From Kiloniellaceae bacterium (GTDB lineage: Bacteria; Pseudomonadota; Alphaproteobacteria; Kiloniellales; Kiloniellaceae), in contig JAJFGM010000707.1 of assembly GCA_021776145.1 (NCBI GenBank), positions 1 through 18,642 on the forward strand: a stretch of 18,642 bases of DNA, written 5' to 3'. The notes beneath the pieces were generated by a model, which was not told the DNA's origin, made no database searches, and worked only from the letters and a program-made list of their open reading frames with translations. Shown in pieces: positions 15,430-18,642 of the stretch. A program made the position numbers and the translations under genes. Numbering within the stretch: the stretch's first letter is position 1; every line of letters begins with the position of its first letter.

Positions 15430-15963
15430 ATGTCCAATCCAGTCGATCGGGCCGAGACGGCCACCATTCCACTTGATCGTGACCTCTTCATGCGGACGCT
15501 TATTCGCGAGCTTGCCGGCACACTGGAAGATGTGGTCGGGCTCGAGGACGCCTCGGGCTACATCAGTGTTGTTGGGACAACCATCGGCGAGAGCATCGAC
15601 CAATCGTATCGAAAGGCTCTGCGCATCGACAAACTGTCCCGCGCGCAGGTCTCGGACGTTTTGGTTGATCTCAAACGCCGCATCGATGGCCAGTTCTATG
15701 TCATCGAGGAGAGTGAGCAGCAAATAGTATTGGGCAATAAAGCCTGCCCATTCGGCGACAAGGTCATTGGGCGCCCATCGATGTGTATGATGACCTCCAA
15801 TGTGTTCGGAAATATCGCGGCAGAGAACCTGGGCTATGCAAAGGTCGAGTTGCAACGTACCATCGCGGCTGGACATGGCGAGTGCCGGGTCGTGATCCAC
15901 CTGCAGCCAGTCGGACGGGCCAAAGAAATCGATGGACGCGAGTATTATTCGTCGCCCGAATAG
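15430..15963 (+). CDS. Stand-alone MetOD1 (methanogen output domain 1)-like protein
   Basis: A 177-residue protein that I recognise as MetOD1-like from KACPFGDKVIGRPSMCMMTSNVFGNIAAENLGYAKVELQRTIAAGHGECRVVIHL. This domain was named from signal-transduction proteins of methanogens, and its biochemical role is not established. Two cysteines (Cys106 in ACPFG and Cys119 in SMCMM) lie in the most conserved part and could bind a metal or take part in redox chemistry; this is inference. Before it is a helical N-terminal half (IRELAGTLEDVVGLEDASGYISVVGTTIGESI). There is no signal peptide, membrane segment or attached sensor domain. Its last 32 nt overlap the start of a histidine kinase gene, so the two are almost certainly co-expressed; it may be a partner or co-sensor of that kinase. 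Confidence 0.8.
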   Translation: MSNPVDRAETATIPLDRDLFMRTLIRELAGTLEDVVGLEDASGYISVVGTTIGESIDQSYRKALRIDKLSRAQVSDVLVDLKRRIDGQFYVIEESEQQIVLGNKACPFGDKVIGRPSMCMMTSNVFGNIAAENLGYAKVELQRTIAAGHGECRVVIHLQPVGRAKEIDGREYYSSPE

Positions 15964-18112
15964 CGCAGCGCTAGAATTCGCGGCCCTCGCGGCATCCGAT
16001 CCTCGTGTATGCCTGCTGGTCGATGCGGCCGGCATCGTGGTTTCGGTCAATGCAGCGGCACGGCATGCGCTGCCGGGTTTAAGGCCCGGTACCGATTTTG
16101 CCAGCGTGAGCCCGTCGCCAGCCGCCGTCACGACTTACATCCGTCAGTGCACCCGGACACGAGGACCGGTGCCGGGCAGGATCGTGTTGGGTTCTGGCGA
16201 CGGAGAGCCTGATTCCTGGAGCAGCCATGGCGGTTTGTTTGAGCCTGCCGCCGGAGGCAAGGCAGTCGTCATCTTGCGGTTGCAGCTTGCCGAACTTGGC
16301 AAATCGGCCTTTGCCATGCTCAACCGAAAAATTGAAACGCTTAACTCCGAGATTGAATGGCGAGAGCGAGCCGACCGCACCGCCGGGCATCTGGCGGCAA
16401 TTGTCTCGTCGTCAACGGATGCTATCTACAGCAAGACCTTGGAAAACATCGGCACGAGTTGGAACCAGGGCGCCGAGCGCATTTTCGGCTATACCGCGCA
16501 GGAGATGATCGGCCAGTCGGTTCTGCGCCTGATACCGCCCGACAAACGCGCTGAAGATGCCATGCTTCTCGGTCGGCTTGTGTCAGGTGAAACCCTGGAA
16601 CCTGTCGAGACCGTTAGGCAGACCAAAGATGGAGATCTGCTCGACGTGTCGGTGACGATCTCACCAATCAAGGACGGCGCCGGCAACATTATCGGCGTCT
16701 CAAAGATCGTGCGCGACATCGGCGCGCGTAAAGTGGTCGAACGTTCGCTTCGAGCGGCGAACGCATCCTTCCGGCAACTTGTCGATAGTTCGCCATGCGG
16801 CGTCTACGCCGTCGATGCTGACTTCCGGCTCTCGCAGGTGAGCGCCGGGGCACAGAAGGCTTTCGAGAATGTACGTCCGCTCATTGGACGCGATTTTGCG
16901 GAAGCGCTCCGGATCATCTGGCCCGAACCTGCGGCCAGCGAATTTATTGGGCGCTTCCGACACACGCTTGAGACCGGCGAAGCCTATCACGCGCCAACCA
17001 CCGTGCAGACCCGACACGACACTAACCAAGTCGAAGCCTACGACTGGAAGATCGAGCGGATGACATTGCCCGATGGTCGATCTGGCGTTGTTTGCCACTT
17101 CTACGACCTTTCGGAACGTCAGCACTACGAAGCGGCGTTGCGCGAGAGCGAGCAGCGGTTCCGCGGCACGTTTGAGAACGTCTCTGTTGGTGTCGCCCAT
17201 GTCGGCATGGATGGACGATGGCTGGAGATTAACGATCGGCTGTGCGAGATTGTCGGCTACACGCGCGCAGAAATACTAACGCAAACGCTGGACCGTATCC
17301 GGCACCCCGACGACCGCGGTGCTGATCTTGAGCACGTGCGCAGGCTGCAGGGAGGGGAAATCACAAGTTACCAGTCTGAAGAGCGCTACCTCCGCAAGGA
17401 TGGCGGCGTCGTATGGGTTCATGTGAGCGTCGGCCTGCAGCGCAACAACGCAGACGCGCCAGCCTACCTCATATACGCCGTGAGCGACATCAGCGAGCGC
17501 AAGTCGGCGCAGGAGCATCAACAGTTCCTAATGGGCGAACTGGCGCATCGCTCGAAGAACCAGCTTGCCGTGATCGATTCCATAGCCGGGCAAACGGCGA
17601 GAAATGCCGCTTCAATAGAAGATTTCCGCACCGTGTTCGCCCAACGATTGAATGGCCTCGCGGTGTCGATCGATCTGTTAGTAAAAGGGGCGTGGAGCGG
17701 CGTTCCACTTCGCGAGCTGATCCAACAGCAACTCGCTCCTTTCAAAGGCGACGAGAGTCGTCTCCATTGCGAAGGTCCGGAAGTAACACTCGATGGCAAT
17801 GCCGCCGAGGCGCTCGGCCTTGCGTTGCACGAACTGTCGACCAATAGCGTAAAGCATGGCGCCTGGTCGGCTCCTGGCGGCACGGTCTCGGTGTCGTGGA
17901 ATTTCGATCACCAAACCAAAGACACACCGCGCTTGCGTTTGAGTTGGGTCGAACGCGGTGGACCCCGCGTTAGCAAGCCGACCCGCAGAGGTTTCGGACA
18001 GACTTTAATCCAGCACATTGTGGCTCAAAAATTGCAGGGCGAAGTCGATCTGGCGTACCCGCCGGAGGGATTGACATGGACTCTTTACTTCACCGTGCAG
18101 CCGCTTCGCTAG
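15932..18112 (+). CDS. Soluble multi-PAS HWE-family sensor histidine kinase
   Basis: A 726-residue kinase without signal peptide or membrane segment, so cytoplasmic. Domain order: a degenerate N-terminal PAS-like region (about 24-118), a helical linker (about 125-150), PAS domains at about 151-268, 277-397 and 406-524 (the last with the clearest PAC end, AYLIYAVSDISERK), then the HWE kinase core (about 530-726). In the core, ELAHRSKNQLAVI holds phospho-acceptor His539, LALHELSTNSVKHG the ATP-binding Asn638, and LSWVERGGPRV the W672-x-E674 pair that, with HR..N, defines the family. GFGQTLI is the G-box. HWE kinases often signal through single-domain receivers in Alphaproteobacteria, and one follows 141 nt downstream. 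The ATG at 15932 overlaps the MetOD1-like gene and has only a weak ribosome-binding site, which suggests translational coupling. Confidence 0.92.
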   Translation: MDASIIRRPNSAALEFAALAASDPRVCLLVDAAGIVVSVNAAARHALPGLRPGTDFASVSPSPAAVTTYIRQCTRTRGPVPGRIVLGSGDGEPDSWSSHGGLFEPAAGGKAVVILRLQLAELGKSAFAMLNRKIETLNSEIEWRERADRTAGHLAAIVSSSTDAIYSKTLENIGTSWNQGAERIFGYTAQEMIGQSVLRLIPPDKRAEDAMLLGRLVSGETLEPVETVRQTKDGDLLDVSVTISPIKDGAGNIIGVSKIVRDIGARKVVERSLRAANASFRQLVDSSPCGVYAVDADFRLSQVSAGAQKAFENVRPLIGRDFAEALRIIWPEPAASEFIGRFRHTLETGEAYHAPTTVQTRHDTNQVEAYDWKIERMTLPDGRSGVVCHFYDLSERQHYEAALRESEQRFRGTFENVSVGVAHVGMDGRWLEINDRLCEIVGYTRAEILTQTLDRIRHPDDRGADLEHVRRLQGGEITSYQSEERYLRKDGGVVWVHVSVGLQRNNADAPAYLIYAVSDISERKSAQEHQQFLMGELAHRSKNQLAVIDSIAGQTARNAASIEDFRTVFAQRLNGLAVSIDLLVKGAWSGVPLRELIQQQLAPFKGDESRLHCEGPEVTLDGNAAEALGLALHELSTNSVKHGAWSAPGGTVSVSWNFDHQTKDTPRLRLSWVERGGPRVSKPTRRGFGQTLIQHIVAQKLQGEVDLAYPPEGLTWTLYFTVQPLR

Positions 18113-18189
18113 GTCGTGACGCACCTGCGATTTGCCGAACTTGGGGCGCAGAGTTGATTTACTGTTAAAAGAGATCTTCCAAGTACGCT

Positions 18190-18216
18190 GGAACGACGCC
18201 TCGACTGATTGCGTTA
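18190..18216 (+). promoter_or_regulatory. EcfG-type (general stress response) promoter
   Basis: GGAAC (18190-18194), a 17-nt spacer and CGTTA (18212-18216) match the alphaproteobacterial EcfG sigma-factor consensus GGAAC-N16/17-CGTT. Predicted transcription would begin near 18222-18226, about 30 nt before the response-regulator ATG at 18254. I looked upstream of the other genes in the window and found no second match. The receiver can thus be expressed separately from the kinase during general stress. Confidence 0.72.
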
Positions 18217-18253
18217 AACATAGGAATTGCGCCTAAACGCAATGAATTGACCA

Positions 18254-18616
18254 ATGCGACTTATCGGCCATCACATTCTGATCGTAGAAGATGAGATTTT
18301 AATTGGGATGGAAATCGCGGACACCTTTCGCGATGCGGGAGCTGAGATTGTGGGACCGGCCACGTCGGTCGACGAAGCTCTCCAGCTGCTGGAGAACGAA
18401 ACCGTCACCGCGGCTGTTGTCGATGTCAATCTGGGCGGAGATACCTCATTGCCGGTCGCTGTAAGGCTCGAAGCCGGTCACCTCCCCTTTGTTTATCATA
18501 CCGGCCAGCCCGGAATTTGCGGTCCTGCCGCATGGCCCAAGGCGCCGATCGTGTGTAAACCGGCATTGGCATCGACAGTGGTTGCAGTGATTGCCGACGC
18601 AGTGGGAAAGGTTTAG
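18254..18616 (+). CDS. Single-domain response regulator (receiver only)
   Basis: A 120-residue protein consisting of one receiver domain and no output domain. The acidic pocket is Glu12-Asp13-Glu14 in ILIVEDEIL, the phospho-acceptor Asp57 in VVDVNLGG, the switch Thr83 in LPFVYHTGQ and the conserved Lys102 in VCKPA. The PFVYHTG stretch resembles the PFxFATGY (FATGUY) motif of the single-domain receivers that feed the PhyR-NepR-EcfG stress pathway in Alphaproteobacteria. It follows the HWE kinase gene and is its likely phosphorylation partner, as phosphate sink or relay. There is no clear Shine-Dalgarno site before the ATG, and an in-frame ATG 12 nt upstream is closed by a TGA. It has its own EcfG-type promoter. 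Confidence 0.9.
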   Translation: MRLIGHHILIVEDEILIGMEIADTFRDAGAEIVGPATSVDEALQLLENETVTAAVVDVNLGGDTSLPVAVRLEAGHLPFVYHTGQPGICGPAAWPKAPIVCKPALASTVVAVIADAVGKV

Positions 18617-18642
18617 GGGAAACGGCCGTAATCGCGGGTGGT

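Overview
The window looks like chromosomal DNA from a high-GC alphaproteobacterium, probably a free-living, Rhodospirillales-like heterotroph. The evidence is an EcfG-type (general stress response) promoter, an HWE-family histidine kinase next to a stand-alone receiver, strong GC bias in third codon positions, and the mix of catabolic genes. Species cannot be named from the sequence. No tRNA, rRNA, CRISPR array, transposase or phage gene was seen.

Layout. (1) 1-3334, plus strand: a tight catabolic operon of a 5'-truncated YtcJ-type amidohydrolase, a CobW-family GTPase/metallochaperone and an M20 N-carbamoyl-amino-acid/allantoate-type amidohydrolase. (2) 3365-4078, minus: a secreted DUF1194 von Willebrand-like protein. 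(3) about 4140-6640, minus: a visibly AT-richer block with an AraC-GyrI regulator, a DUF1801 protein and a DHFR/RibD-like reductase whose C-terminus seems frameshifted; this is probably horizontally acquired. (4) 6853-7452, plus: a DUF4202 protein, convergent with (5) 7457-11294, minus: a probable amino-acid catabolic operon (saccharopine-dehydrogenase-like enzyme, AhpD-like protein, HisC-like aminotransferase, class II aldolase/adducin protein), facing a divergent Lrp/AsnC regulator at 11429. (6) 11899-15176: an SMP-30/gluconolactonase-like gene (minus) divergent from a second Lrp/AsnC regulator and a TPP-dependent enzyme (plus), with a near-perfect 17-bp tandem repeat between them. (7) 15430-18616, plus: a signalling module of a stand-alone MetOD1-like protein, a soluble multi-PAS HWE histidine kinase overlapping it by 32 nt, and a single-domain response regulator with its own GGAAC-N17-CGTT promoter.

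How the genes work together. Most of the window is small-molecule catabolism under local control. Region 1 pairs two probable metallohydrolases with a GTPase that may load metal. Regions 5 and 6 each pair an Lrp-type sensor with enzymes of amino acid or keto-acid breakdown. The most interesting part is region 7: a soluble sensor kinase, a small domain of unknown function that may modulate it, and a receiver tied by its promoter to the general stress response. These links are inferred from gene order and motifs. Family names come from recognising motifs by eye, without a database search.
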